Shown: piece by piece, positions 1-6,269 of the stretch
Numbering within the stretch: the stretch's first letter is position 1
How the letters are laid out: each line of letters opens with the position of its first letter
Source of the DNA: Prevotella sp.
GTDB lineage: Bacteria > Bacteroidota > Bacteroidia > Bacteroidales > Bacteroidaceae
Direction: 5' to 3'
Assembly (NCBI GenBank): GCA_017623335.1
Contig: JAGAPI010000114.1
Span: 1 to 6,348 of the forward strand
DNA length: 6,348 nt
Notes under the pieces: model-generated
What the model was told of the DNA's origin: nothing
Seen by the model: the letters and a program-made list of their open reading frames with translations, nothing else
Databases searched by the model: none
Made by a program: the position numbers and the translations under genes

Positions 1-1044
1 CTCCTCAAGTTTTGTGTTGAACTGGTCTTTGAGTGCCTTTGTTGTAGCTACTACAGTGGGGGCATTAAGTATGGCGTTTGCAGTTTGCTCCGGCACGCCA
101 TTGGCAATGAACGCATTCTTCAGGTTGCTGTCAAGATTACCGATGCTTGGTGTCTTGTTTACCGACTCATTCTTCAGACGTATGCGTGTCTTAAACTCAT
201 ACTTTGCGGAGAAGTTCCAGCGGCCGGTCTTATAGTCGATACCGAGGATGGGAGTGAAGCCTATGCCCGTCTGGTCGCAGTTCAGCTCAATGTCGGCGGC
301 GTCAGGCTTTGAAGGGTCGAGCACCTGATACAGCGGCAGGCTGCCCACTTTAATGTCTTTCACATATCCGTAATAGTTGCAAGAGGCGTAAACACCACGC
401 ACACCAGCATACACTGCGAGGTTGTCATTCACCTTATAACCCATACCGAGCGACAGGCCGAAGTAGTACTGACGGCCGCGCATATAACTGTTGAAACTGT
501 ATTTGCCTGTATTTCCGAACATTGCATCGGAAGAGAACATAGGTCTTCCCGTAACATTGTCTATTGCGCCAGCCAAACCACAGGCACCCATCGCTGTCTC
601 GGCAACAATCTTCTCGAACGAGCCGAGTCCGTTGTCAAACTCACACTTGCCGCCGCCGCCAGTTATGGCGAAGTTGCCTTGGAAAGAGAATTTGTCCCAG
701 TTGTAGGCATATTGTATTGAGGGAATTACGGGAGCGTAGGCATCGCCCTGGAAGCGGCGCTCTGTACTCTTGTTGTTCTCGTTGTTCTGAAACAAAGGAT
801 ATGTGTTTCTTACCGTTCTTGTTTGTGTTGCCATCTGCCAGTTGAGCGACAAATGATGTCCCGGTGCCAAAAAAGTCACACCAGCAGGATTGGAATAGAC
901 ACCGTCGATTCCGATAGAAGCCTCACGGCTCATCATTCTGTTGAACGCTGCATTCTGATTTGTGTTGGTGAGCAGTCCGCCTGCCACCGCCATGCCCGCT
1001 GACATAACCAAAACAGCTGAGCTAAACAATCTTTTTGTCTTCAT
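1..1044 (-). CDS. FadL/OmpP1-family outer-membrane transport protein (partial, C-terminus beyond left edge)
   Basis: The reading frame is open from the ATG at 1044 down to base 1, giving 348 codons without a stop; the C-terminal part lies outside the window. Residues 1-21 form a classic Sec signal peptide: basic start MKTKR, hydrophobic core, and a cleavage site after AVA, before GG. The mature N-terminus is rich in Asn/Gly and contains a SNPAG motif (residues 51-55), matching the NPAG-type segment near the N-terminus of FadL/TodX/OmpP1 proteins. Residues 260-292 (IGFTPILGIDY...FSAKYEFKTRIRLKNES) resemble the conserved FadL-barrel stretch around 'GW..G..Y....KYALTYRSE'. Alternating aromatic/polar strands fit a beta-barrel. 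FadL proteins are 14-stranded outer-membrane barrels that pass long-chain fatty acids or other hydrophobic compounds; the substrate here cannot be inferred. The gene lies downstream of the pgpH-like gene on the same strand, but a terminator and its own promoter separate them. The family call is by motif memory, not alignment. Confidence 0.83.
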   Translation of the reverse strand, partial: MKTKRLFSSAVLVMSAGMAVAGGLLTNTNQNAAFNRMMSREASIGIDGVYSNPAGVTFLAPGHHLSLNWQMATQTRTVRNTYPLFQNNENNKSTERRFQGDAYAPVIPSIQYAYNWDKFSFQGNFAITGGGGKCEFDNGLGSFEKIVAETAMGACGLAGAIDNVTGRPMFSSDAMFGNTGKYSFNSYMRGRQYYFGLSLGMGYKVNDNLAVYAGVRGVYASCNYYGYVKDIKVGSLPLYQVLDPSKPDAADIELNCDQTGIGFTPILGIDYKTGRWNFSAKYEFKTRIRLKNESVNKTPSIGNLDSNLKNAFIANGVPEQTANAILNAPTVVATTKALKDQFNTKLEE

Positions 1045-1061
1045 CTTAAATAAAATTAATA

Positions 1062-1082
1062 CTTATTTGCCTGCAAAATTAC
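1062..1082 (-). promoter_or_regulatory. Probable promoter (-7 element and leader start) of the FadL-family gene
   Basis: On the minus strand, TAATTTTG (1081-1074) matches the Bacteroidetes -7 consensus TAnnTTTG exactly. Transcription would start near 1066, leaving a leader of about 22 bases before the ATG at 1044. No clear TTG-type -33 element is seen about 20 bases upstream. The segment is 19/21 identical to the corresponding gltX promoter at 3421-3441. Further upstream (about 1114-1135) two TAATAAAA blocks sit ten bases apart and could add curvature. Inferred from consensus match and position only. Confidence 0.6.
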
Positions 1083-1144
1083 ATAGATTGTTCCATATTT
1101 CGGATAATACAGGCATTTTATTAGTTTTTATTAACGATAAAGGC

Positions 1145-1183
1145 AAAAAATATTGCACAAAACATTCGCTTTGTGCAATATTT
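1145..1183 (-). terminator. Rho-independent terminator after the pgpH-like gene
   Basis: The arms 1148-1161 and 1170-1183 are perfect 14-base inverted repeats (minus strand AAATATTGCACAAA, then an 8-base loop, then the complement). Read on the minus strand the second arm runs straight into TTTTTT (1150-1145), the U-tract expected of an intrinsic terminator. It begins 44 bases past the pgpH stop codon and about 80 bases before the probable start of the FadL-family transcript. The stem is A/T-rich for a terminator, so efficiency is uncertain, but its length compensates. The plus-strand reading has no equally good U-tract. Confidence 0.75.
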
Positions 1184-1208
1184 CGGATTTTCTCTACAGT
1201 TTTCCCGC

Positions 1209-1249
1209 TTTTGTTTCTGTTTTTTCCTATTTTGTTTCTGTTTTTTCCT
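1209..1249 (-). repeat. Two-copy tandem repeat (20-base unit, period 21) spanning the pgpH stop codon
   Basis: Bases 1209-1228 and 1230-1249 are identical; the period of 21 equals seven codons. On the minus strand the first copy encodes EKTETK at the end of the pgpH-like protein. The single base between the copies is part of the TAG stop (1229-1227), while the same position before the first copy gives CAG (Gln). The second copy, still in frame, is therefore untranslated and would read EKTETK again, followed by AGKL and a second TAG at 1196-1194. Confidence 0.9.
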
Positions 1250-3311
1250 GTTTCTCCTCTTTTTTGTTCAGTTGCGGATAGCTCACACGGGTGTGATAGA
1301 TGGTTTTGAGTTTTTCTATCAGCACTGTCTTGGCATAGGACACGTCGCGGAACGTCAGCGGACACTCGCGGAAGAATCCTTCGGTGAGCATTCCGTCAAT
1401 CATGCGGTTCACCATGTCGCGGATGGTCTGCTCGCGGTAGTCGGGCAGTGAGCGTGATGCCGCCTCCACGCCGTCAGCCATCATCAGTATTGCCTGCTCG
1501 CGGGTGGTCGGGTTAGGTCCCGGATATGTGAACTGCAGTTCGTCCACATATTCGTCGGGATGCTCGTTTTTATATTTCACATAGAAATACTTGGTCTTGC
1601 TCATGCCGTGGTGTGTGGCTATGAAGTCCTTTATCAGCTGTGGCAGTCCGTGTTTGTCGGCAAGCTTTAGTCCCTCGGTAACGTGGGCTATGATTATTGC
1701 CGCGCTTTCGGTGTATGGCAGTCCGTCGTGGGGATTTACTCCTGTCTGGTTCTCGGTGAAATATACCGGCGAGAGAATTTTTCCTATGTCATGATACAGT
1801 GCTCCCATGCGCACTTCTTCGCTCTTAGCCCCAATTTTGTTGGCTATTTCTGCGGCAAGGTTGCCCACTTGAATAGAGTGCTGAAATGTGCCAGGCGCCA
1901 CCTCACTCATCTTTCGCAACAGCTCATTGTTGGTGTTGCTCAGCTCAATAAGAGTGATGTCGCTGATAAACCCGAACACCTTCTCCACAAGATAGAGCAG
2001 AGGATAGGCGAAGAGCAGCGCCACTCCGCTCACAATGAGATAGTGATAGCAGTTGGTGTCAATCTTGTTGATGGTTGTGACATAGAGCAGGTCGAGGGCA
2101 AACTGTATCACCAGGCTCGCCATGGTTACGAGCAGTGCCGTGCGGAACAGCTGCGACCTGTATTGAAGTGAGCGCAGCGAGTGTATAGCCACAAGTCCTG
2201 CCACAGTCTGTACTATTATAAACTCAAACTTGTGCTGAAGCATCACCGCACAGATAAGCACCATGATGACATGGGCGACAAATGCAGTGCGCGAGTCCAT
2301 GAACACGCGGATGAAAATGGGCACAAGCGTGTAGGGCAGGATATACACATGAATGAAAGTGTTGCGCACCATTATTGCAGTGATTACTGCAAACAGGATA
2401 ATCAGTGCGTACATCATTGCGGCATTCCGGGAATGCTCGAAATAGTCTTTGCGGAACAGTCCGAGATAAGTGGTGAACAGTGTCAGCAGCATGAACACAA
2501 ATATCAGCTGTCCCCATGTGGTGGTGCCGAACTGGTTGCTGTCTCCGCCCCTCCGCTCATTTTCGTATACATACGAGTCGATGATGAGTTTCTTGCCTTC
2601 GCTCACTATTTCGCCCCGGTCAATAATCTTTTGTCCGGTCTGTACTTGCCCCACAGCCATTGGGATGCTGTTGAGCATTTCGTTCAGGCTGGTGCGGCTG
2701 CGCTCCTCGTCATACAGCAGATTGGCTGATATATAGTTGCTGAGGTTGCACTTCTGCAGCTGTTGCCGGTGGGGATACAGGGTCTCGTCGTAGAGCAGTT
2801 GCTCGTAAGCCCGCTTTGTCGACAGCAGGTCCTTCACTTTCACCTGTGATGCATTTTTCCCGCTTACCATATTGATAGTGCTGGTGGTATCCGTCATCAG
2901 TTTGCCGTAGTCGTCGCTCGGCATTATGCCCTGCTTGTAGACGGCATGCAGGCGGTTTGCTATTATGCTGATGAAATCGGAAGGGAGTCCCTCGATTCCG
3001 TTGGGAAAATCATTCAGAAACTGTCGCACTGACGTGGTCTCCACATCCGCATTATATATATAATAAGGTGTATGGGCAGCAGTTATGCTGTCACGCTCAG
3101 CCTTCAGTGTGGCTTCCGATTTGTATATCGGGAAATCGAATGGCGCTGTGAAATCAGCATATTGCCACGGTTTTCCTTTTTCCACAAGAACGAAGCTGTT
3201 GCTGTCACGAGGCATCATTGCTACTATAGCCACTGTGGCACAAAGCACTATGGCGGTACGCACAAGAATATTCTTCCATGTTGTGTTCTGCTTGATGTTA
3301 AATTTACCCAT
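1227..3311 (-). CDS. pgpH: 7TM-HD family membrane phosphohydrolase, PgpH-type cyclic di-AMP phosphodiesterase
   Basis: The protein of 694 residues has the full 7TM-HD layout: one N-terminal membrane helix (about 16-33), a large extracytoplasmic 7TMR-HDED domain (about 34-262, with DRGE at 231-234), seven further helices (about 267-286, 298-315, 318-336, 341-360, 363-378, 389-411, 421-444), and a cytoplasmic HD domain (about 470-660). The HD metal-site residues are all present: H478 (PGTFQHS), HDIGK with H507/D508, H543, HH at 567-568 and D613. The stretches VYFTENQ..NPHD, THHGMSKTKYFYVK and YPGPNPTT closely match PgpH/YqfF proteins, which hydrolyse c-di-AMP to pApA and influence osmotic and envelope homeostasis. 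I chose the ATG at 3311 (MGKFNIKQ) rather than the in-frame ATG at 3362, because the 17 extra residues are not family-like and overlap the probable promoter. The C-terminal tail KKEEKQEKTETK is charged and partly repetitive. Activity on c-di-AMP is inferred from the family; another nucleotide substrate is possible. Confidence 0.92.
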   Translation of the reverse strand: MGKFNIKQNTTWKNILVRTAIVLCATVAIVAMMPRDSNSFVLVEKGKPWQYADFTAPFDFPIYKSEATLKAERDSITAAHTPYYIYNADVETTSVRQFLNDFPNGIEGLPSDFISIIANRLHAVYKQGIMPSDDYGKLMTDTTSTINMVSGKNASQVKVKDLLSTKRAYEQLLYDETLYPHRQQLQKCNLSNYISANLLYDEERSRTSLNEMLNSIPMAVGQVQTGQKIIDRGEIVSEGKKLIIDSYVYENERRGGDSNQFGTTTWGQLIFVFMLLTLFTTYLGLFRKDYFEHSRNAAMMYALIILFAVITAIMVRNTFIHVYILPYTLVPIFIRVFMDSRTAFVAHVIMVLICAVMLQHKFEFIIVQTVAGLVAIHSLRSLQYRSQLFRTALLVTMASLVIQFALDLLYVTTINKIDTNCYHYLIVSGVALLFAYPLLYLVEKVFGFISDITLIELSNTNNELLRKMSEVAPGTFQHSIQVGNLAAEIANKIGAKSEEVRMGALYHDIGKILSPVYFTENQTGVNPHDGLPYTESAAIIIAHVTEGLKLADKHGLPQLIKDFIATHHGMSKTKYFYVKYKNEHPDEYVDELQFTYPGPNPTTREQAILMMADGVEAASRSLPDYREQTIRDMVNRMIDGMLTEGFFRECPLTFRDVSYAKTVLIEKLKTIYHTRVSYPQLNKKEEKQEKTETK

Positions 3312-3349
3312 ATTGTGAAAAATGTTATGCGTTATTGAGTTTCTGACTG

Positions 3350-3357
3350 CGAAAATA
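3350..3357 (-). promoter_or_regulatory. Possible -7 promoter element of the pgpH-like gene
   Basis: On the minus strand TATTTTCG (3357-3350) matches TAnnTTTG at all but one fixed position and would place the transcript start near 3343, about 32 bases before the chosen ATG at 3311. A second, equally imperfect candidate, TATCTTCG, lies at 3385-3378. Neither has a clear -33 TTG partner. The region is very A/T-rich, so chance matches are likely. Confidence 0.4.
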
Positions 3358-3391
3358 CACAAAAAAATCCATTTCTACGAAGATAAATAGG

Positions 3392-3416
3392 AAAAAAAGT
3401 CAAAAAATCAAAAAAA
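3392..3416. other. Three phased A-tracts upstream of gltX (probable curved DNA)
   Basis: Runs of seven, six and seven A (3392-3398, 3402-3407, 3410-3416) are centred about 9 bases apart, close to one helical turn. Such phasing usually bends DNA. They end six bases before the gltX -7 element and fill the position where a -33 element would lie, which is otherwise absent. A role as an UP-like or curvature element is inference. Confidence 0.5.
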
Positions 3417-3420
3417 TATA

Positions 3421-3441
3421 GTAATTTTGCACCCAAATAAG
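3421..3441 (+). promoter_or_regulatory. Probable promoter (-7 element and leader start) of gltX
   Basis: TAATTTTG at 3422-3429 is an exact match to the Bacteroidetes -7 consensus TAnnTTTG. The predicted transcript start is near 3436, about 17 bases before the gltX ATG; the remaining leader (AAGCAAAAACAACA) is A-rich with no Shine-Dalgarno sequence, as is usual in this phylum. No TTG-type -33 box is seen at the expected distance. The same -7 element and following bases recur before the FadL-family gene. Confidence 0.65.
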
Positions 3442-3452
3442 CAAAAACAACA

Positions 3453-4970
3453 ATGACAGAAAGAAAAGTTAGGGTGCGTTTTGCACCAAGTCCTACGGGA
3501 GCATTACATATTGGCGGTGTGCGTACCGCATTGTATAATTATCTTTTTGCACGCCAGCATGGCGGCGAATTTGTGTTCAGAATTGAAGATACCGACAGCA
3601 ACCGTTTTGTGCCGGGAGCTGAGGAATATATAATAGAATCGTTCAAATGGTTAGGCATAAAGTTTGACGAGGGTGTGTCGTTTGGCGGTAACCATGGTCC
3701 TTACCGTCAGAGTGAGCGCCGCGACATATATAAGAAATATGTCAAGCAGTTGCTTGATGCAGGCAAGGCATACATCGCCTTTGACACTCCTGCGGAACTG
3801 GAGGCTAAACGCAATGAGATACAGAATTTCCAGTATGATGCCCACACCCGTATGCAGATGCGCAACTCGCTGTCGATGCCGGCAGAGGAGGTGGAGCGCC
3901 TTATTGCCGAGGGCAACCAGTATGTTGTGCGCTTTAAGATTGAGCCCGGTGTGGCTGTGCATGTTGATGACCTTATCCGCGGCGATGTCAAGATAATGAG
4001 CGACATACTCGACGACAAGGTGCTGTATAAAAGCGCCGACGAGCTACCCACCTACCATCTGGCAAACATTGTTGACGACCATCTCATGGAGATTACCCAC
4101 GTTATCCGTGGTGAGGAGTGGCTGCCATCGGCTCCGCTTCACGTATTGCTTTACGAGGCTTTCGGCTGGGCTGACACTATGCCCCGTTTCGCCCATCTGC
4201 CGCTGCTGCTGAAGCCTGAGGGCAAGGGTAAGCTGAGCAAGCGCGACGGCGACCGCCTGGGATTCCCCGTGTTCCCGCTGGAGTGGCACGACCCCAAGAG
4301 CGGTGAGGTGTCGAGCGGATATCGTGAGAGCGGCTATTTCCCCGAGGCTGTGATTAACTTCCTCGCCATGCTGGGCTGGAATCCCGGCACCGAGCGCGAG
4401 ATGTACAGCCTTGACGAGCTTGTGCCGCTGTTCGACATAGAGAAATGCTCGAAGGCAGGAGCCAAGTTTGACTATAAGAAGGGCATCTGGTTCAACCACG
4501 AATACATCCTTGCCAAGAGCAACGAAGAAATCGGCAAGCTGTTTACCCCGATTGTGCAGGAGCACTGCCCTGATGAGACCGAAGAGCGTGTGATAGCCGT
4601 TGCCGCCATGATGAAGGACCGTGTTAATTTTGTAAGCGAGCTGTGGCCGCTGTGCTCGTTCTTCTTCATTGCCCCGGAAAGCTACGACGAGAAGACAGTG
4701 AAGAAACGCTGGAAGGAAGACTCCGCAGCACAGCTCACCGAGCTTATCGGTGTGCTTGAGAGCATTGATGACTTCTCAATTGAGAATCAGGAAAAGATTG
4801 TGGAGGAGTGGATAGCAGCCAAAGAATACAAGCTCGGCAATATCATGAATGCCTGGCGTCTGTGTCTCGTCGGTGAGGGCAAGGGACCGGGAATGTTCGA
4901 CATCTCTGCCTTCCTCGGCAAGGAAGAGACCATCAGTCGTATGAAACGTGCAATCCAAACGTTAGGATAA
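3453..4970 (+). CDS. gltX: Glutamyl-tRNA synthetase
   Basis: This 505-residue class I aminoacyl-tRNA synthetase charges tRNA-Glu with glutamate in the cytoplasm using ATP. The N-terminal Rossmann catalytic domain has the HIGH-type motif in [12 protein letters not shown] (residues 11-22) and the second ATP-binding motif as KLSKR (260-264), the usual GluRS form of KMSKS. FRIEDTD and YRQSER are also typical of the family. The C-terminal part (about 330-505) fits the helical anticodon-binding domain. The region that binds zinc in E. coli GluRS (around [15 protein letters not shown]) has no cysteines, so the enzyme is of the zinc-free kind. About 15 additional residues (roughly 270-287, including [13 protein letters not shown]) follow the KLSKR loop compared with the E. 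coli form; I believe this is common in Bacteroidetes. The start at 3453 fits the family N-terminus and the promoter. The gene heads a rightward operon with waaA. Whether it also charges tRNA-Gln cannot be seen here. Confidence 0.98.
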   Translation: MTERKVRVRFAPSPTGALHIGGVRTALYNYLFARQHGGEFVFRIEDTDSNRFVPGAEEYIIESFKWLGIKFDEGVSFGGNHGPYRQSERRDIYKKYVKQLLDAGKAYIAFDTPAELEAKRNEIQNFQYDAHTRMQMRNSLSMPAEEVERLIAEGNQYVVRFKIEPGVAVHVDDLIRGDVKIMSDILDDKVLYKSADELPTYHLANIVDDHLMEITHVIRGEEWLPSAPLHVLLYEAFGWADTMPRFAHLPLLLKPEGKGKLSKRDGDRLGFPVFPLEWHDPKSGEVSSGYRESGYFPEAVINFLAMLGWNPGTEREMYSLDELVPLFDIEKCSKAGAKFDYKKGIWFNHEYILAKSNEEIGKLFTPIVQEHCPDETEERVIAVAAMMKDRVNFVSELWPLCSFFFIAPESYDEKTVKKRWKEDSAAQLTELIGVLESIDDFSIENQEKIVEEWIAAKEYKLGNIMNAWRLCLVGEGKGPGMFDISAFLGKEETISRMKRAIQTLG

Positions 4971-6206
4971 ATGATTGTCTATAATATCGCCATATACATA
5001 TATATGGCTGGCGTGATTATCGCCAGCCTTTTCAGCGATAAGGTCAGGAAGATGTGGCGGGGGCAGCATCAGGCTCTGAGGATACTCAGGGAGAAGGTTG
5101 ACCCGAAGGCACGCTACGTTTGGTTTCACGCCGCATCCTTGGGAGAGTTTGAGCAGGGGCGCCCGCTTATGGAGCGCATGCGCGCCGAGCATCCTGAATA
5201 TAAGATCTTGCTCACTTTCTTCTCGCCGTCGGGCTATGAGGTGCGCAAGGACTATAAGGGTGCCGACATTATATGCTATCTGCCGCTCGACACCAGCCGC
5301 AACGCCCGGCGTTTTCTGCGCACGGTGAGACCCGAGATGGCGTTCTTTATCAAGTATGAGTTCTGGTACAATTACCTGCATATCCTGAAATACAGGGGAA
5401 TACCAGCCTATAGTGTGTCGAGTATCTTCCGCAAGGGGCAGGTGTTCTTCCGCTGGTATGGCAAACCTTATTCAAGAGTGTTGAAGTGTTTCACCCACTT
5501 GTATGTGCAGAATGACATAAGCCGGGAGTTGCTCCATAAGTGCGGCATCGACAATGTTACGGTGGTGGGCGACACCCGCTTCGACCGCGTGCTTGAGATA
5601 AAGACGCAGCAGAAACAGCTGCCTATAATCGAGGCGTTCAAGGGGGGAGGAAATGCGTTTGTGGCAGGCAGTAGCTGGCAGCCCGATGAGGATATTTTCA
5701 TACGTTACTTCAACAATCATCCTGAGTGGAAGCTGATAATCGCCCCTCATGTAATAGGCGAGGAACATTTGAAGCAGATTATGCAGAAAGTGTCGCGCAA
5801 GACGGTGCGTTACACACAGACCACTCCAGAGGAGGCTGCGCAGGCAGACTGTATCATCATCGACTGTTTCGGACTGCTCTCCAGCATTTATCATTATGGC
5901 GAGATTGCATACGTGGGAGGCGGCTTCGGAGTGGGAATACACAATGTGCTTGAGGCTGCCGTGTGGGACATTCCCGTGATATTTGGCCCCAACAATCAGA
6001 ACTTCCAGGAAGCTCAGGGACTGAAGCGCTCTGGCGGCGGTTTCGATTTTGAAACATACGAGGAGTTCCACGAGATAATGACAAGGCTTGCCGACAATGC
6101 CGACAACCGCCAGCAGGCGGGACGCAAGGCAGGTGCCTTTGTCAAGAGCATGACTGGAGCTACAGATACAATCTTAAAGGACATAAACATAGGCGGTAAC
6201 ATATAA
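4971..6206 (+). CDS. waaA: 3-deoxy-D-manno-octulosonic acid (Kdo) transferase
   Basis: WaaA/KdtA transfers Kdo from CMP-Kdo onto lipid A precursor at the inner face of the cytoplasmic membrane, the first step of LPS core building. The 411-residue length fits the family (about 400-430). Residues 4-21 form a hydrophobic N-terminal anchor. The N-terminal GT-B half has HAASLGEFEQG (53-63), where E59 corresponds to the family's catalytic base, then TFFSPSGYE (82-90), PLDT (105-108) and the KYEFWYN motif (128-134). The C-terminal nucleotide-sugar half has VAGSSWQPDED and YVGGGFGVGIHNVLEAA (314-330), the conserved GG.....HN.LE.A donor-site signature. The ATG follows the gltX TAA with no base between, so translation is probably coupled to gltX and there is no room for an independent promoter next to the start. 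The start is supported by the family-like MIVYNIAIYIY N-terminus; internal ATGs (for example M12 at 5004) would shorten the anchor. A terminator-like hairpin lies inside codons 12-20. How many Kdo residues it adds cannot be read from sequence. Confidence 0.96.
   Translation: MIVYNIAIYIYMAGVIIASLFSDKVRKMWRGQHQALRILREKVDPKARYVWFHAASLGEFEQGRPLMERMRAEHPEYKILLTFFSPSGYEVRKDYKGADIICYLPLDTSRNARRFLRTVRPEMAFFIKYEFWYNYLHILKYRGIPAYSVSSIFRKGQVFFRWYGKPYSRVLKCFTHLYVQNDISRELLHKCGIDNVTVVGDTRFDRVLEIKTQQKQLPIIEAFKGGGNAFVAGSSWQPDEDIFIRYFNNHPEWKLIIAPHVIGEEHLKQIMQKVSRKTVRYTQTTPEEAAQADCIIIDCFGLLSSIYHYGEIAYVGGGFGVGIHNVLEAAVWDIPVIFGPNNQNFQEAQGLKRSGGGFDFETYEEFHEIMTRLADNADNRQQAGRKAGAFVKSMTGATDTILKDINIGGNI
5006..5032 (+). 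terminator. Terminator-like hairpin inside the 5' end of waaA (possible gltX terminator or attenuator)
   Basis: GGCTGGCG (5006-5013) and CGCCAGCC (5021-5028) form a perfect, G/C-rich 8-base stem with a 7-base loop, followed by TTTT (5029-5032). It begins 35 bases after the gltX stop codon, the distance usual for a terminator, but lies inside the waaA frame, where it encodes the GVIIASL part of the membrane anchor. The U-tract is only four bases, so partial termination is more plausible than a full stop. Structure is directly visible; function is inferred. Confidence 0.45.
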
Positions 6207-6269
6207 CTCCGCCAAATGTATAAATATACTATAATACAGTAATCGAATTTTTAACAACCACTAAACCAA

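Noticed and set aside
1148..1183. 14-base inverted repeat considered as an operator for the FadL-family gene
   Set aside because: The U-tract on the minus strand and the position just past the pgpH stop make a terminator the simpler reading; operator function cannot be excluded but has no separate support.
1683..2729. Plus-strand open frames of 162 and 182 codons opposite the pgpH-like gene
   Set aside because: They are antisense to the HD domain and membrane helices of the real gene, and their translations are rich in His/Cys with no domain; shadow frames.
3312..3452. Possible c-di-AMP riboswitch or other leader RNA between pgpH and gltX
   Set aside because: The leaders predicted from the -7 elements are only about 17 and 32 bases, too short for a riboswitch, and the region is low-complexity A/T without stable structure.
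3711..3960. Absence of zinc-binding cysteines and KLSKR instead of KMSKS in gltX, considered as signs of a damaged enzyme
   Set aside because: KLSKR is the normal GluRS form and many bacterial GluRS enzymes lack the zinc site; every other motif is intact.
4044..4565. 173-codon open frame on the minus strand inside gltX
   Set aside because: It is antisense to the strongly conserved catalytic region of gltX, has no recognisable domain, and is explained by the G/C-rich codon use of gltX.
5472..6071. 199-codon open frame on the minus strand inside waaA
   Set aside because: It is antisense to clear WaaA motifs and resembles no protein family; a shadow frame.
6192..6213. GGCGG ... CCGCC inverted repeat around the waaA stop codon, considered as a terminator
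   Set aside because: The stem is only five bases with a 12-base loop and no U-tract follows, so it is not supported as an intrinsic terminator.
6207..6269. Spacer before ettA, examined for a promoter
   Set aside because: It is A/T-rich (TATAAATATACTATAATA), but no TAnnTTTG element with suitable position is seen; read-through from waaA is at least as likely.
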